Assembly: GCA_963764695.1 (NCBI GenBank) | Contig: CAVXTW010000002.1 | Span: forward strand, 372,001-436,000 | Origin: DATFRY01 sp963764695 | GTDB lineage: Bacteria > Myxococcota_A > Polyangia > Haliangiales > Haliangiaceae | Length of the DNA stretch: 64,000 bases | Direction of reading: 5' to 3' | Shown: one piece after another, positions 8,279-17,422 of the stretch | Position numbering within the stretch: the stretch's first letter is position 1 | Layout of the letters: every line of letters begins with the position of its first letter | The notes under the pieces: model-generated | The model's database searches: none | The model's input: only the letters and a program-made list of their open reading frames with translations | Told to the model about the DNA's origin: nothing | Position numbers and translations under genes: made by a program

Positions 8279-9278
8279 GCCGGAGCTCGGCGGGCGCCCT
8301 TCGAACCGCCAACGTCTGGCGGTTCGCCAGCTTCGCCCGCCAGCCCTCGACCAACCTGCCCGCGGTGTCCGGGAAGTACCTGGCCAGGAAGCGGGCGTAG
8401 TACGCGACGCCGTCCTGAGCCTTCAGCTCGCAGCCGGCGCAGATGTCGAACACCGGCCGGAGAGCCTTGATTCGCTCGCAGACTTCCGCGTAGCTCTGCA
8501 CCTCGGAGATGTCGAACTGGATGTTCTTGTCGTTGATCTCCTGGACGCACGGGATGAATTTCCCGGACGCGTTGACGTGCAGGAACATGGACAGCTTGTG
8601 GCACTCGCCGACCAATCCGTCGCGCGCGTCCGGCGAGCGGACCAGGTACTCGCCGTGGAGCTCGCGGCGTGTCCGCAGCTGCGCGTAGCCGCCGCGGCGG
8701 TGCAGCTGCTTCACATGCACGTTCTGCGCACCTACGGACTGCCAGAACTCACGGAGGTCGACGACCGAGGCTCGCTCGCTCTCGACCGTGGTCAGCGCGA
8801 ATTGTCGGCGGGCGCGGGTGAGCCCGACGACCAGCTCCGCGATACAATCGAAGGCGAGCCCGGTGCTCCGCTCGTAGTCCGCGGGAGAGGTGCCGACGAC
8901 GCTCACCTCGGCGAAGTCGAGGCCGCGCTCGTAGAGCAGCTCCATCCGGCTCGAATCCAGCACCGAGCCGTTCGTGGTGAGCTTCATCAGGATGTCCGGC
9001 CGGCGCGCGCGCGCGTGTGCGATCATGTCCGGCAGCCGCCGGTGCAGCGTCGGCTCACCGAAGCCAACGAACGACAGCATCGGCAGAGGCGACGGCAGGA
9101 CGATATTCATAATGCTCTCGAAGACCCCCCAGTGCATCATGTTCGGCCTCCGCGTCATCTGGTCGCGAGGGCACATCTCGCAGGTCGTGTTGCACGCGTT
9201 GGTCGGCTCGAGGTGGAGGTACAGGAAACCGTCCGAGCAACAATCGGCCACAGCATCGCGCAGTTCATCCCCTGTCAC
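8271..9278 (-). CDS. Radical SAM protein with SPASM-like C-terminus
   Basis: 335 residues. The [4Fe-4S] site is CNTTCEMC (C29, C33, C36), after the strand LHLEPTNA. The motif FVGFGEPTL is the GGEP-equivalent SAM-binding segment, and KLTTNGS follows. Toward the C-terminus, ECHKL, IPCVQEI and DICAGCEL supply Cys residues typical of auxiliary cluster (SPASM or twitch) domains. The GTG start at 9278 overlaps the TGA of the AlaRS-like gene (GTGA) and has GGAGG about 6 bases upstream. Family members mostly modify peptides or small precursors by radical chemistry; the substrate is unknown. It is one of four radical SAM proteins in the first 24 kb. Confidence 0.9.
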   Translation of the reverse strand: MTGDELRDAVADCCSDGFLYLHLEPTNACNTTCEMCPRDQMTRRPNMMHWGVFESIMNIVLPSPLPMLSFVGFGEPTLHRRLPDMIAHARARRPDILMKLTTNGSVLDSSRMELLYERGLDFAEVSVVGTSPADYERSTGLAFDCIAELVVGLTRARRQFALTTVESERASVVDLREFWQSVGAQNVHVKQLHRRGGYAQLRTRRELHGEYLVRSPDARDGLVGECHKLSMFLHVNASGKFIPCVQEINDKNIQFDISEVQSYAEVCERIKALRPVFDICAGCELKAQDGVAYYARFLARYFPDTAGRLVEGWRAKLANRQTLAVRRAPAELRHG

Positions 9279-10459
9279 TTGCCGCCTCCATGGAGGAGCG
9301 CTCTCGGCCTCATTCGTAGCTGCCAGAACAGAGATTCTGCGTCGTGACCGTTCGCAGCGGTCGCCGCCGGCAGATCCGCCTCGCGACAGAGTCGTATGCG
9401 CAGGTTGCGGTCGAGCTCCTCGTCAACGATGCCGACGCAGTCGGCCTGAGACGAAGATAGCGGGTAGAAGTCGCTCCAGAAGTCGTGGAACGCGCGGAAC
9501 GCGTGGCGAAAGTCGAAGTGCGGCGCCTCGGAGAAGTAGCGGGCCAAGAGCCGGCGCAGCTGCAGCGGCGCGTCCCGGTTTCCTGGGCGCAGCCCGCTGC
9601 CCACCAAGAGTGCGATCGTGCGGAGGCGATCGAGCGTCCGCACGAGCGCGGGCTCGAACCGGCTGGCCGGCCCGATGTTCTCGTAGTAGGTGTCGGTGCG
9701 ATTCACGGCCCAGACGAGCCGATCGAGGCCAAAGCCAAAGTCCATGATGCCGCGGCCGGCCAGGCGCTCGTTCTTTATGGTGTGGATCCAGATGCCCTCG
9801 CCGAGCTCGATCCCGCACCAGGTGAAGGTCAAGGTGGCGCCCATGTACGGCTGCACGTCCCACGCGTCCGGGTCGACGCTGAGCACCATGTAGTTCGCGT
9901 GAAGGCCGACCGCCGAGAAGACGTCTATCCAGAGATCCATGTGCGCGAAGTAGGCAGTCGTCGACACCGCGAACTCCTCGCTGCAGAGGTTCACGAACGA
10001 GGTCGACAGCCCGCGCGGGTGCGGCACCTCGTCGAGATAGCGCAGGCGCACGCACGGCTGCGGCACGACGCGCAGTCCGGACGGCGGCTCGACGTCGCCG
10101 AACACCGTCGGATGGAAGATCTGGACGCCGGCCACCACGAACACGGTGTCGCGGTGGGGATTGACAATCGGCGATACCAGGTCGAAGGGGTGCTTGCGCG
10201 CCCGGAGCAGCTGCTCGACGTCGCGCCAGATGAGGCGCGGAGGCCGGCTCGACCGCGGCCGGGGCGGGCGAGGCGCCTCGGCGTAGGCCTCGCAGCAGGT
10301 GAGGCGGGCGCCGCGCCGCTTGATGAACGTGCTGCGGCCGCAGCGGGGGCAGGACGCGTGCTCCCATCCGCGCTCCGCGAGGCCGGGGGCCAGGACGCCG
10401 GTCAGGTTCGTCGCGCCCGAGCGCAGGCGCGCGTTCGAATCCTCAGTAGAGGCGAGCAT
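9275..10459 (-). CDS. Stand-alone alanyl-tRNA-synthetase-like catalytic domain
   Basis: About 394 residues. The core matches the class IIa-like AlaRS catalytic fold. A motif 1 region contains NPHRDTVFVVAGVQIFHP, a motif 2 region PQPCVRLRYLDEV is followed by GLSTSFVNLC, and the motif 3 element is MDFGFGLDRLVWAVNRTD. An N-terminal Cys cluster (CPRCG...CC) may bind zinc. The AlaRS editing domain, C-Ala domain and long linker are absent, so it is less than half the usual AlaRS size. It could charge tRNA with an amino acid lacking proofreading, or activate an amino acid for transfer to another carrier, as amino acid:carrier-protein ligases derived from SerRS do. The start is uncertain: ATG 10459 overlaps the SAM synthetase end by 17 bases, and an upstream start at 10537 would overlap by 95. 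Confidence 0.78.
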   Translation of the reverse strand: MLASTEDSNARLRSGATNLTGVLAPGLAERGWEHASCPRCGRSTFIKRRGARLTCCEAYAEAPRPPRPRSSRPPRLIWRDVEQLLRARKHPFDLVSPIVNPHRDTVFVVAGVQIFHPTVFGDVEPPSGLRVVPQPCVRLRYLDEVPHPRGLSTSFVNLCSEEFAVSTTAYFAHMDLWIDVFSAVGLHANYMVLSVDPDAWDVQPYMGATLTFTWCGIELGEGIWIHTIKNERLAGRGIMDFGFGLDRLVWAVNRTDTYYENIGPASRFEPALVRTLDRLRTIALLVGSGLRPGNRDAPLQLRRLLARYFSEAPHFDFRHAFRAFHDFWSDFYPLSSSQADCVGIVDEELDRNLRIRLCREADLPAATAANGHDAESLFWQLRMRPRALLHGGGK

Positions 10460-11678
10460 TGCCCTGGAGGAGCGAGGTGGTGATGGCGGGGATTTCGGAC
10501 AGGACAGCGTGCACGGCCTCCCGACAGACGCGCTCATGCGGGTCGCTGTCCTCGTCGAGCTCCACGACCACCTGCCACGGATCGCTCAGGAGCCGGCCCT
10601 CCTGCCCGACCACCCACACGCGCACGGAGCAGCCGAGCTCGCCGTGCAGCCGCTCGGCCGTGCGCCGGGCCACGAGCGGGTAAATCTTGCCCGCGTGGTA
10701 GACCGGGTTCTTGCCGCACGCGCCCTCCATGCTGTACGGCTGGTTCATGGCGATGACGCCGTTGGGCCGGTTGCCTCGCCCGACCAGCCCCTCATCCCCG
10801 CTCTCGATCGACGACCCGATGGCGGTGAGGTAGAGCTCCGGGAGCTCGTAGTCATCCTTCGTGTTCATCGCCAGCTCCAGGTCCACCTGGGGCAGCTGCC
10901 CCTCTACGATGCGCGTGACCAGGGCCTGGACGCCCTCGAGCTGCGCGCGATAGGCGTCGAGCGATGGGGTGTGCTTGGCGATCGACGGCACGCAGAGGGT
11001 CAGCGCGAGGCGGGAGCCGAGCCGGCACGCCATCACCTTGACGTCCGTGCCCAGCCACTGGTCGGCCACGTGGGCGCGCGAGTTCAGCGTCTCCTCGATT
11101 GTGAGGACCAGCCTCTCGGTCGGCGTGAGCGGGAAGTGCGCGCAGCCGACGGAGGTGTCGTTGGACTGGAGGCGGGACTGTTCGCGGACATCCCCCTTCC
11201 CGCGCGGTGCGAACCAGTGCTTGCGCGCTCCGGCCGGTCCCTCGTCGCTGCCCTCCGACCGCTCGACGTGGCCCGGGCTGGGCCCAATGCTAAGGTTGTC
11301 CAGGAACGCGATGTCCCTCTCGGGATCAAGCATCGGGAGGCGGCGCACGAGCACGCTCTTCGCCTCGGCGCGGATGAGCTCGGCGACCGGGATTTCGTGC
11401 CCCGCGAAGCTCCGCGAGGCACGCCCATTGATGAGCACCCGGATCGGCGAGGTGAGCTCGCCGCGGCCGAACGCGACGCGCGCCCTCCCGCCCAAGAGCC
11501 CCACCTTGTCGAAGTTGTGGTGGAGGACCACGCCGTGGTTCTCAAGCGTGTAGTTGGCGTATCTGCGCGAGAGTGCCTCGGCCAGCTCGTCAGAGAGGGT
11601 GTCCGGGTGCCCCGACCCCTTTCTTTCGATGACCTCGAGATCGCCAGAGGCGACGAACTTCTTGAGAGTGAGCTGCAT
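10443..11678 (-). CDS. Archaeal-type S-adenosylmethionine synthetase
   Basis: About 411 residues. The N-terminus VIERKGSGHPDTLSDELAEA and the following HHNFDKVGLLGG are hallmarks of the archaeal-type methionine adenosyltransferase family (PF01941), which is not homologous in detail to bacterial MetK. Further conserved blocks include LDNLSIGPSPGHVE, ETLNSR and MNQPYSMEGACGKNPVYH. The enzyme makes SAM from methionine and ATP. ATG 11678 is chosen; it has GGAAGG 12 bases upstream, and a GTG at 11705 would add nine residues. In bacteria this type is known as an accessory copy in biosynthetic loci. Here it plausibly feeds the radical SAM enzymes or provides SAM as a building block (inference). Confidence 0.94.
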   Translation of the reverse strand: MQLTLKKFVASGDLEVIERKGSGHPDTLSDELAEALSRRYANYTLENHGVVLHHNFDKVGLLGGRARVAFGRGELTSPIRVLINGRASRSFAGHEIPVAELIRAEAKSVLVRRLPMLDPERDIAFLDNLSIGPSPGHVERSEGSDEGPAGARKHWFAPRGKGDVREQSRLQSNDTSVGCAHFPLTPTERLVLTIEETLNSRAHVADQWLGTDVKVMACRLGSRLALTLCVPSIAKHTPSLDAYRAQLEGVQALVTRIVEGQLPQVDLELAMNTKDDYELPELYLTAIGSSIESGDEGLVGRGNRPNGVIAMNQPYSMEGACGKNPVYHAGKIYPLVARRTAERLHGELGCSVRVWVVGQEGRLLSDPWQVVVELDEDSDPHERVCREAVHAVLSEIPAITTSLLQGNARLY

Positions 11679-11804
11679 GACGATTGACGCCCTTCCGGCG
11701 GTCACTTCTCAAACTTGATATCTCCCTCGCCGGCCCCGAGAGGGCGACTTCGAAAACGAGTCGAACCGGGCGGCGCGGCATCGCGGTCGGCTGCGGAGAG
11801 GAGC

Positions 11805-12566
11805 TCATAGACCTGCGGCAGCGCGGAGCGGCGCCTCAACGCGGACCGACTCGTCTTCGACAGGAGCGGCGGAGCGGCTCTGCGCGGACTTGCCGGTCTC
11901 CTCGCCCGCGACGCCTTGGCGCTCGAGGATCGCCTCGCGCGCTGCCTGCAGCCCTCGAATCGAGTCGCGGAGCGTCCCCGCCAGCCACACGTACTTTTCG
12001 CCGAGGACACGCTCGAGTGCCGGCAGCGAGTCGATCACGCGCGAGCCGGATCGTAGCAACTTGTCCACCGAGCGCCCGAAGCAGACAAGTTCGGACGCGG
12101 GCTGCCGCCGCTGGCTGGTCGCCGAAAAGGATGCGATCTGCCGCACCTCGCGCTGCATGCGCTCCACGCTCCAGCGCTCGGCGTTTGCCGCCGAGATGAG
12201 GCGGCGCTGATCGCGCTCGTCCAAACGCAGCACGCAGCGCAGGTGGCTGACCGTGAGGTACGATCCGCGCTCGACGATGTTGAGGCGCTCGCACAGCTCG
12301 AACACCGCCACACACCGGTAGAGCGTCGAGGGGCTCATCGGGAGCTGGGGATGGCTCGCGAGCCGCCTGAACGATTGCATCTTCGGCCCGCGACTCCGCC
12401 AAACTCTCGCGTCGCCGTTGTAGAAGTAGTGGATGATCAGGCTACCGACGCGAATGGCATAGTCGAGAGTCAACTCGCGCGTGATCTGATAGAGCTTCTT
12501 CACGACCAGCGTCATCTGGTCTTCGTTGATGGCAGGCTCGTACAGCAACGTCGATTTCGCACTCAT
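11805..12566 (-). CDS. Putative DNA-binding regulator, function not recognised
   Basis: 253 residues, mostly helical and basic. The start at 12566 is favoured because GGGAG lies six bases upstream, whereas the ATG at 12572 directly follows that sequence. Residues about 25-125 have a helix pattern reminiscent of the N-terminal helix-turn-helix of DUF1016/YhcG-like proteins and of ParB-type HTH segments, with SPSTLYRCVAVFELCERL as a possible recognition region. The C-terminal half (residues 140-225) is helical. No enzymatic motif is seen. It is the probable first gene of the minus-strand operon, 126 bases ahead of the SAM synthetase, and a local regulatory role is inferred from position only. 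Confidence 0.55.
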   Translation of the reverse strand: MSAKSTLLYEPAINEDQMTLVVKKLYQITRELTLDYAIRVGSLIIHYFYNGDARVWRSRGPKMQSFRRLASHPQLPMSPSTLYRCVAVFELCERLNIVERGSYLTVSHLRCVLRLDERDQRRLISAANAERWSVERMQREVRQIASFSATSQRRQPASELVCFGRSVDKLLRSGSRVIDSLPALERVLGEKYVWLAGTLRDSIRGLQAAREAILERQGVAGEETGKSAQSRSAAPVEDESVRVEAPLRAAAGL

Positions 12567-12820
12567 TGCCATCTCCCGCGTAAATGGCCGACACTGGTGG
12601 CTCGAGACCCGCCTCGTAGCGCTCCATCGACCAGCGGGACGTGTTGCCACGGACTAACAGAGCGCGGTGCGCGATAGGCAGTCGTCATGTTCGTCGATCG
12701 CGTGCTGGAGAACGGGCGGGGAGGTCGCCACGACACCACCCTATGCTTCACGGCTCGGTCCTTGTGTCGCTTCGTCGTCGAATTTCAGTCGATCCTCGAC
12801 GGTGACGTCCATCGCTAGGG

Positions 12821-13840
12821 TCATTCGAGGAGGTAGCCGCGTCCCCGGCGGGTCTTGATGAGAGGCGCTGCCTTGCCGATCGCCGTCCGCAACCTTTGCA
12901 CATGGTCTCTCAATGTCGATTCGTTGAGCGTCTCGTCGAATGCTTCTCGACCCAGCTCCGCCACCGACACGATTTGACCGCGACGACGAACCAGGTAGAT
13001 GAGTAGCTGCCAGGACCTCATCGTGAGTTCCACTTCGGAGCCGTCAACCCATACCCGCGAGGTTCCCAGGTCGATCACGAGTTCCGCCGCGACGCTCCGG
13101 ACAGACCCGCGAGGGCCGCCGACCCGGCTCGATACCTCGTCCCTTCCTAGCACGATCGCTTTGGGACCGGGCATGACCGATTGCGGCGGATTCCAATCGG
13201 ACCCGTCGGTATCTGTCCCGATCTCCGCCGAGCGACCGCGAGACACCTTTGGTAGCGCGAAGCCCGGGCTCCCGGCCGCGGCCTGCCGTGCGTCAGCGTT
13301 CCTGGGTTCCTGCTTCCCGAGTTTCGAGGCGCTTTCCGGCGGAGGCTCGACCGGCCCGTTCTTCAGCATCAAGGTGTCGCGGCGTAGCCGCAGGTTGGCA
13401 ACGCGGGCGCAGACCTCGGCGGCATTGACTGGGGTCGCCACGCAGTCGTGGACCCCTGCTTCGAACGCGCCCGCGTAGCCGTCTCGAAGCCGCGGGCCCA
13501 GGGCTGCAATGATTGCGACGCTCGGCCGATCATTGCGAAGAGCCTCACAAAGCGATACGTCGGCGTACGCGCCTCGCCAGTGGAGCAACAACACCTCGAA
13601 TGAATCTTCGAGAATCGCGGCGAACGCCGTCTTCATGTCGCGAACCGTGACGACGCGACGGTAATGGCCGCGAAGGTCGCGCACCAGGTGGCGGCAGTGT
13701 GTCGAGCTGGATTCCAGAAGGATCAGCGACGTTGCCTCCTTGTGCGGCCCGCATCCGAGCGCTGCCACTGGCGCTTCCTGCGGCTGCGTTCCTGGCCCGT
13801 GGTCGGTCAACATGGGTGCCTCGTGGCTTGCCTGGCTCAT
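12821..13840 (-). CDS. OmpR-type winged-helix regulator with degenerate receiver domain
   Basis: About 339 residues. The C-terminal 100 residues form a Trans_reg_C winged helix: LVIDLGTSRVWVDGSEVELT, the helix MRSWQLLIYLVRRRG, then TLRDHVQRLRTAIGK and the wing IKTRRGRGYLLE. Residues about 40-150 resemble a receiver domain but the phosphorylation site is lost: the acidic pair is ESSS, the acceptor strand reads EVLLLHWRG with His where Asp is expected, and the usual Lys-Pro is ATPV. It should therefore not respond to phosphorylation in the normal way. ATG 13840 and a later ATG with ACGAGG upstream are both possible starts. It lies beside the divergent region and may control both arms of the locus (inference). 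Confidence 0.75.
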   Translation of the reverse strand: MSQASHEAPMLTDHGPGTQPQEAPVAALGCGPHKEATSLILLESSSTHCRHLVRDLRGHYRRVVTVRDMKTAFAAILEDSFEVLLLHWRGAYADVSLCEALRNDRPSVAIIAALGPRLRDGYAGAFEAGVHDCVATPVNAAEVCARVANLRLRRDTLMLKNGPVEPPPESASKLGKQEPRNADARQAAAGSPGFALPKVSRGRSAEIGTDTDGSDWNPPQSVMPGPKAIVLGRDEVSSRVGGPRGSVRSVAAELVIDLGTSRVWVDGSEVELTMRSWQLLIYLVRRRGQIVSVAELGREAFDETLNESTLRDHVQRLRTAIGKAAPLIKTRRGRGYLLE

Positions 13841-14725
13841 CGTGAACAAGCACGCTCTGCATCGACGACCATCCAGTGGGCCGCGCGACGCAAAGGGCTG
13901 CCGAGAGTGCAAGCGTTCATACCGACGCTGTCACGAGATTTGGGGTCGGCAGTCGGCGCGGCGGGTTGACTGATCGCGTGAACCGCTCGGCGTCTGGCGC
14001 AACAACGAGTCGTTGTCCACTCCGGAAATGGGTCGGATCCCAGAATGGTTGAACGAGCGGCGCAGCTGCTCTCCGACGAGAGACCAACCTCGCGGACGAG
14101 AAAGCCCCAACGCTCGTGACCGAGTCCGGGGTGATGGATTCGGATCGCTTGAGGAGCGTCGGTAAGAACTCTGGAGCGCCGGCGTAAGGCCGGAGATCCG
14201 CCGGTCGGGGTCGTTGGGTGCTCGCGCACAGCCATTGTCACAGCTCCGATGTCGACTTCTCGGAGACGCTGTCGGACCCGGCACCTTTTTGTTGATGGAT
14301 TTTTCGAGCCGAGAGCCGCCGGCAGAGAAAGCCGACGTCCGGTTCCGGATTGCGCCCTTGAGCATCTGTGCTCGAGAGCACTGCGATCGGAGTGACGCTG
14401 GAGTGGCGGCATAGTGAAGCCCTGCCGTGGATATCAACCGGTCGGTGACCGGCTGCGGCGCAGCCTCGAGAGCCGCCGGTCCGATCGACGGAATATCGAC
14501 GGCGAAGAGACACACGAACTGGGCCGCCGCACGTAGCATCTTGACAGCGGTGAACCACGGACGGACCGAGTGGAACCGGACGGTCGCGTCGAGAAGTGTA
14601 CTGGAGTGTGACTGACCATCTGACTCCGCTTCCAAAACATCGCAGTCGAGTCTTTGTCGAATGTCCAGCTCAGCTCGCTCGTGCCGAACTGGCAGCACGG
14701 AAGCTGCATTTGGAGTACAGACCTC
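13841..14725. other. Divergent intergenic region, no gene recognised
   Basis: About 885 bases between two divergently transcribed arms. Short open frames exist on both strands (for example 14214-14414 and 14427-14615) but none has a convincing ribosome-binding site, codon bias or recognisable product. There is a locally AT-richer patch near 14280-14310 (runs of T). A TTGACA at 14541-14546 has no good -10 partner. The region must hold the start signals for the regulator and for the right arm. Confidence 0.5.
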
Positions 14726-16579
14726 ATGCCGACGTCTATCAGAGTCCTGGCAATGAACTCAGGATGGCCCACGGTCGACGAGCGCGATCGACGTGTGCTT
14801 GCCGCTGCGGCTGGCGCCATGGGCGCGGAGGTCGCCGAGCTCGACGCCGAGAAGATCCGCTTCGATACCATGCACGCACACGAGAGCGTGAGTGCGCTGG
14901 GGCCAGAGATGGAGGCAGGTGCACGTCTCTACGCACGCCTGACCGGCCGCCAATTTGCTGGCGTGCTGGCGGTCAGCGATCTCGTGGCGCGTTCCGGAGG
15001 CGGCGCACCGGCGGTGCTGGTCATTTCGAGGGAAGAGCTGAGTGCGGAGCTCTTCCGGGCGCTGTGCGAGCGGAACGACGCAGCGCAGATCCCGGGTCTG
15101 CTCGTCGGCGACCCAGGCGCCGATCTGCGGGGTCAGATCCTGGCGCGCGCCGCTGCTGCGGTACTAGGCGTCCGCATCCCCCGACGGCTGGAATTCCTAC
15201 CCCAGGCGATCGTGGCCTCCGTGGGCGGCGAGGAACGGCTGATGGTCGGCCGCCATGCACCGGCGACACAGGTACAGGACCTGGTAGCCCGAGGGGCCGG
15301 ACTGATGGTCGTAGATGCGCATTCGGATGGCCTGGATGCCTTCTTCGCCGGCGGGCTAACCGTCTGTCCGATGGTGGACCGGCCCCGTCGCTTCGACCTG
15401 GAGCGCAGCCCGGTGTGCCACGCATCTGGACACTGCTCGCGCACGGGGCTGGGCGTGGAACATGCACAGGCCACCGGACGCCTTCTGTCGCCGGCGAGCT
15501 TCTGCGCGGGCATCCTGGTGTGGAACTGTGGCTTCGCCGTCGTCAACGAGGGTTCGCCGCTCGACCCTCGGTGGAGCCTCCTGTGGCAGCTCGCAAACAA
15601 TCCGCGCATCGGCGCCATCGTCTGTGCATGGTCGAAGAGCCCAGTGCATGCCCCGGTGTACGCCCCGCTCTTGGCGGAGCTCGAGGCAGGCCGCCCCATC
15701 GGTGAAGCCGTTCAGCAGCACAACCGCCGCCGCGCAGTATGTGAACGACAGCAGTGGCTCACTCTCTTCGGCGATCCCGCATTGCGCGCCATGACGCGAG
15801 CCTCGCTCGATTGCCCGCGAGCGGTCCCCGAGGCGACCGCGCCGGCGAAGGATCCCGTCCGGCCGCGTCCGCCAAGACCGGTCGGCGAGGCGAAACCCAC
15901 CGGCGATGAGCTCCAGCGCGGCTTCCATCTGTGGCGCGCAATGCTCGAGTGGGAGATCGTGCACGGCGATCCGAGCCGGCACGAGATGGCCTTTGCCATG
16001 CTCAAGGTTCTCGCAAGGGGTGAAATCATGGCCTATGGTCAGGACGCCGAGGCGTGGTCGCGTGGCGAGCACGGCGTCGGCTTTCGGGCGCAGGCCGTCA
16101 ACTACCTCATCAGAAGGGCGCGAGTATTTGGCGACTGGATTGCATTCTCCGATCAGCAGACGGTAGATTCGCGGACCGAGACCTGTACCCACTGCGGCGC
16201 TCCTGCCTGCGTCACCGAGATCGAGATCGCGTTCCTGCGGACCCGCCGCGCGATCGTGACTTGCCCGCGTTGCCATGTCACTGCCGACCGCCCCGCCGAC
16301 CTCGACCTCGGGCTGGCCCTTCACGGCCGCGGGCAGCTGCTCGTGAAGGCGCCGCTTCCGTCGGGGCGCTGGGACGCCGCCGTCATGGTCTGGTCAATGG
16401 TGCCGTCCGACGGCAAGGTCTCTCGTGTCCCGATCGGAGCCGACGGAGGGCCCTCTCATCTCATCGAGCTCGGCGATGAATGGCCTCCTCACGTATTCCA
16501 CGCATCGATGTTTCTCGTCTGGGATGCCGAGTTCGCCGTCTTGAGCAGACGCGCGTCGCGGCCGCGCATCGCCTCGTGA
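14726..16579 (+). CDS. Clan CD (gingipain C25/CHAT-like) peptidase candidate with zinc ribbon, copy 2
   Basis: 617 residues. It shares every landmark with the protein at 3932-5764: opening SIRVLAMNSG versus VIRVARTAPD, a His after a strand (VVDAHSDG, H199), CPMVDRP (214-220), a Cys after a strand (LVWNCGF, C268), LFGDPALRAM (347-356) and two zinc-binding pairs (C487/C490, C513/C516). The start at 14726 is chosen because it aligns with copy 1; an upstream ATG at 14654 would add 24 unrelated residues. No signal peptide is seen. The two copies flank the locus in opposite orientations, which suggests two related cleavage or recognition steps, or a heterodimer. Peptidase activity is inferred from the fold signature. 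Confidence 0.62.
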   Translation: MPTSIRVLAMNSGWPTVDERDRRVLAAAAGAMGAEVAELDAEKIRFDTMHAHESVSALGPEMEAGARLYARLTGRQFAGVLAVSDLVARSGGGAPAVLVISREELSAELFRALCERNDAAQIPGLLVGDPGADLRGQILARAAAAVLGVRIPRRLEFLPQAIVASVGGEERLMVGRHAPATQVQDLVARGAGLMVVDAHSDGLDAFFAGGLTVCPMVDRPRRFDLERSPVCHASGHCSRTGLGVEHAQATGRLLSPASFCAGILVWNCGFAVVNEGSPLDPRWSLLWQLANNPRIGAIVCAWSKSPVHAPVYAPLLAELEAGRPIGEAVQQHNRRRAVCERQQWLTLFGDPALRAMTRASLDCPRAVPEATAPAKDPVRPRPPRPVGEAKPTGDELQRGFHLWRAMLEWEIVHGDPSRHEMAFAMLKVLARGEIMAYGQDAEAWSRGEHGVGFRAQAVNYLIRRARVFGDWIAFSDQQTVDSRTETCTHCGAPACVTEIEIAFLRTRRAIVTCPRCHVTADRPADLDLGLALHGRGQLLVKAPLPSGRWDAAVMVWSMVPSDGKVSRVPIGADGGPSHLIELGDEWPPHVFHASMFLVWDAEFAVLSRRASRPRIAS

Positions 16580-16615
16580 CTTCGCTGGGGGCCGCTCGGC
16601 TAGATCCTCGGGGTG

Positions 16616-16679
16616 CCGCCGACGAAGTCGGCGGGGCTCCCGGCCGACTTAGACCGGCTTCGCGCGAATGCGCGAAGCC
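16616..16679 (+). terminator. Tandem hairpins after the second peptidase gene
   Basis: Two perfect hairpins lie 36 bases after the stop codon. The first pairs 16616-16623 (CCGCCGAC) with 16627-16634 (GTCGGCGG). The second pairs 16656-16665 (GGCTTCGCGC) with 16670-16679 (GCGCGAAGCC) across a four-base loop. Neither is followed by a T run, so they may be factor-assisted terminators or mRNA-end stabilisers. Confidence 0.5.
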
Positions 16680-16849
16680 CTGACCCCTTGGGCTCGTGCA
16701 CGTACTTGCGAAGCGCCCGGCATCCCCCAGTAAAGGGATGCTGTATATGCTGTATCCACTGGAGAAAAGGCGTGGCCGCCCGATGCCGGCGATCTCGTCG
16801 GCCCCGGTGCCGGTTGACGCAACCATGACCGTGTCGAGGCGTCGGCGCG

Positions 16850-17068
16850 ATCCTGCAAATTGGCCGCGTCCCAGGCGGCCGGCTTCATTTGAATCACCCG
16901 GAGCTCGCCGTCGAGCTGCACGATGGCATCCATGGTGCTCCCGACCAGACGAGCCAGCTGCGCCTCAAGCGCCCACACCTCGCGCTCCGCCCGCAAGCGG
17001 CGGAGCTCCGACGCGGCGCCCACGGCGAAGATCTCGAAGACCGTCAAGCGGACCGGCTCCTTGCGCCT
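16850..17068 (-). pseudogene. Remnant of a GAF-PAS sigma-54-type regulator
   Basis: The minus-strand frame reads FEIFAVGAASELRRLRAERE, then EAQLARLVGSTMDAIVQLDG, then ELRVIQMKPAA. This is the junction between a GAF domain end and a PAS domain start that is characteristic of Fis-family (sigma-54-dependent) regulators and related sensor proteins, usually followed by MNPAAE. Neither the GAF core upstream nor the AAA+ domain downstream is present, and the surrounding frame lacks recognisable protein. It is therefore a decayed fragment in the gap between the peptidase and the epimerase gene. Confidence 0.6.
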
Positions 17069-17422
17069 AAGACACGACTCCGAGTATGCGGAACGCCGAA
17101 GAGCCGGGATCTGGCTCGCCGAGGCGGGCGTTGTTGCCACGCGCCAACATCTCCGGCGACGCGCGTCATCGCCGGATCGGGACCATCGAGTCTCGCCATG
17201 ATCGGTTCCAGTCGAGTCTGGCTGTCTCGCGGCACTCAGCATTGTCGACTCACCTTGACACTGTAGAGGCCAGAATGGGATAAGGCCGAAGTCACTCTGT
17301 CCGCGCAATCGTGATCAGGGCGGCAGAGTGGCTGGTTGAGACACTGACCGCGGAACGATCGTCCGCCGGCGACCGCGAGGGTTCGACGGATGTCGAGGCT
17401 GCTCTCCCCGTACGAGATCTGA

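Noticed and set aside
11590..11808. 72-codon minus-strand frame whose ATG overlaps the stop of the DNA-binding protein gene
   Set aside because: The ATGA coupling is tempting in this operon, but it overlaps the SAM synthetase by about 90 bases and its composition is that of a shifted frame.
12567..12820. Possible small gene between the DNA-binding protein and the regulator
   Set aside because: Short frames on both strands lack start signals and similarity; best regarded as promoter DNA.
14214..14615. Two short plus-strand frames in the divergent region as extra precursor peptides
   Set aside because: No ribosome-binding site, no leader/tail pattern, and no modifying gene directly following.
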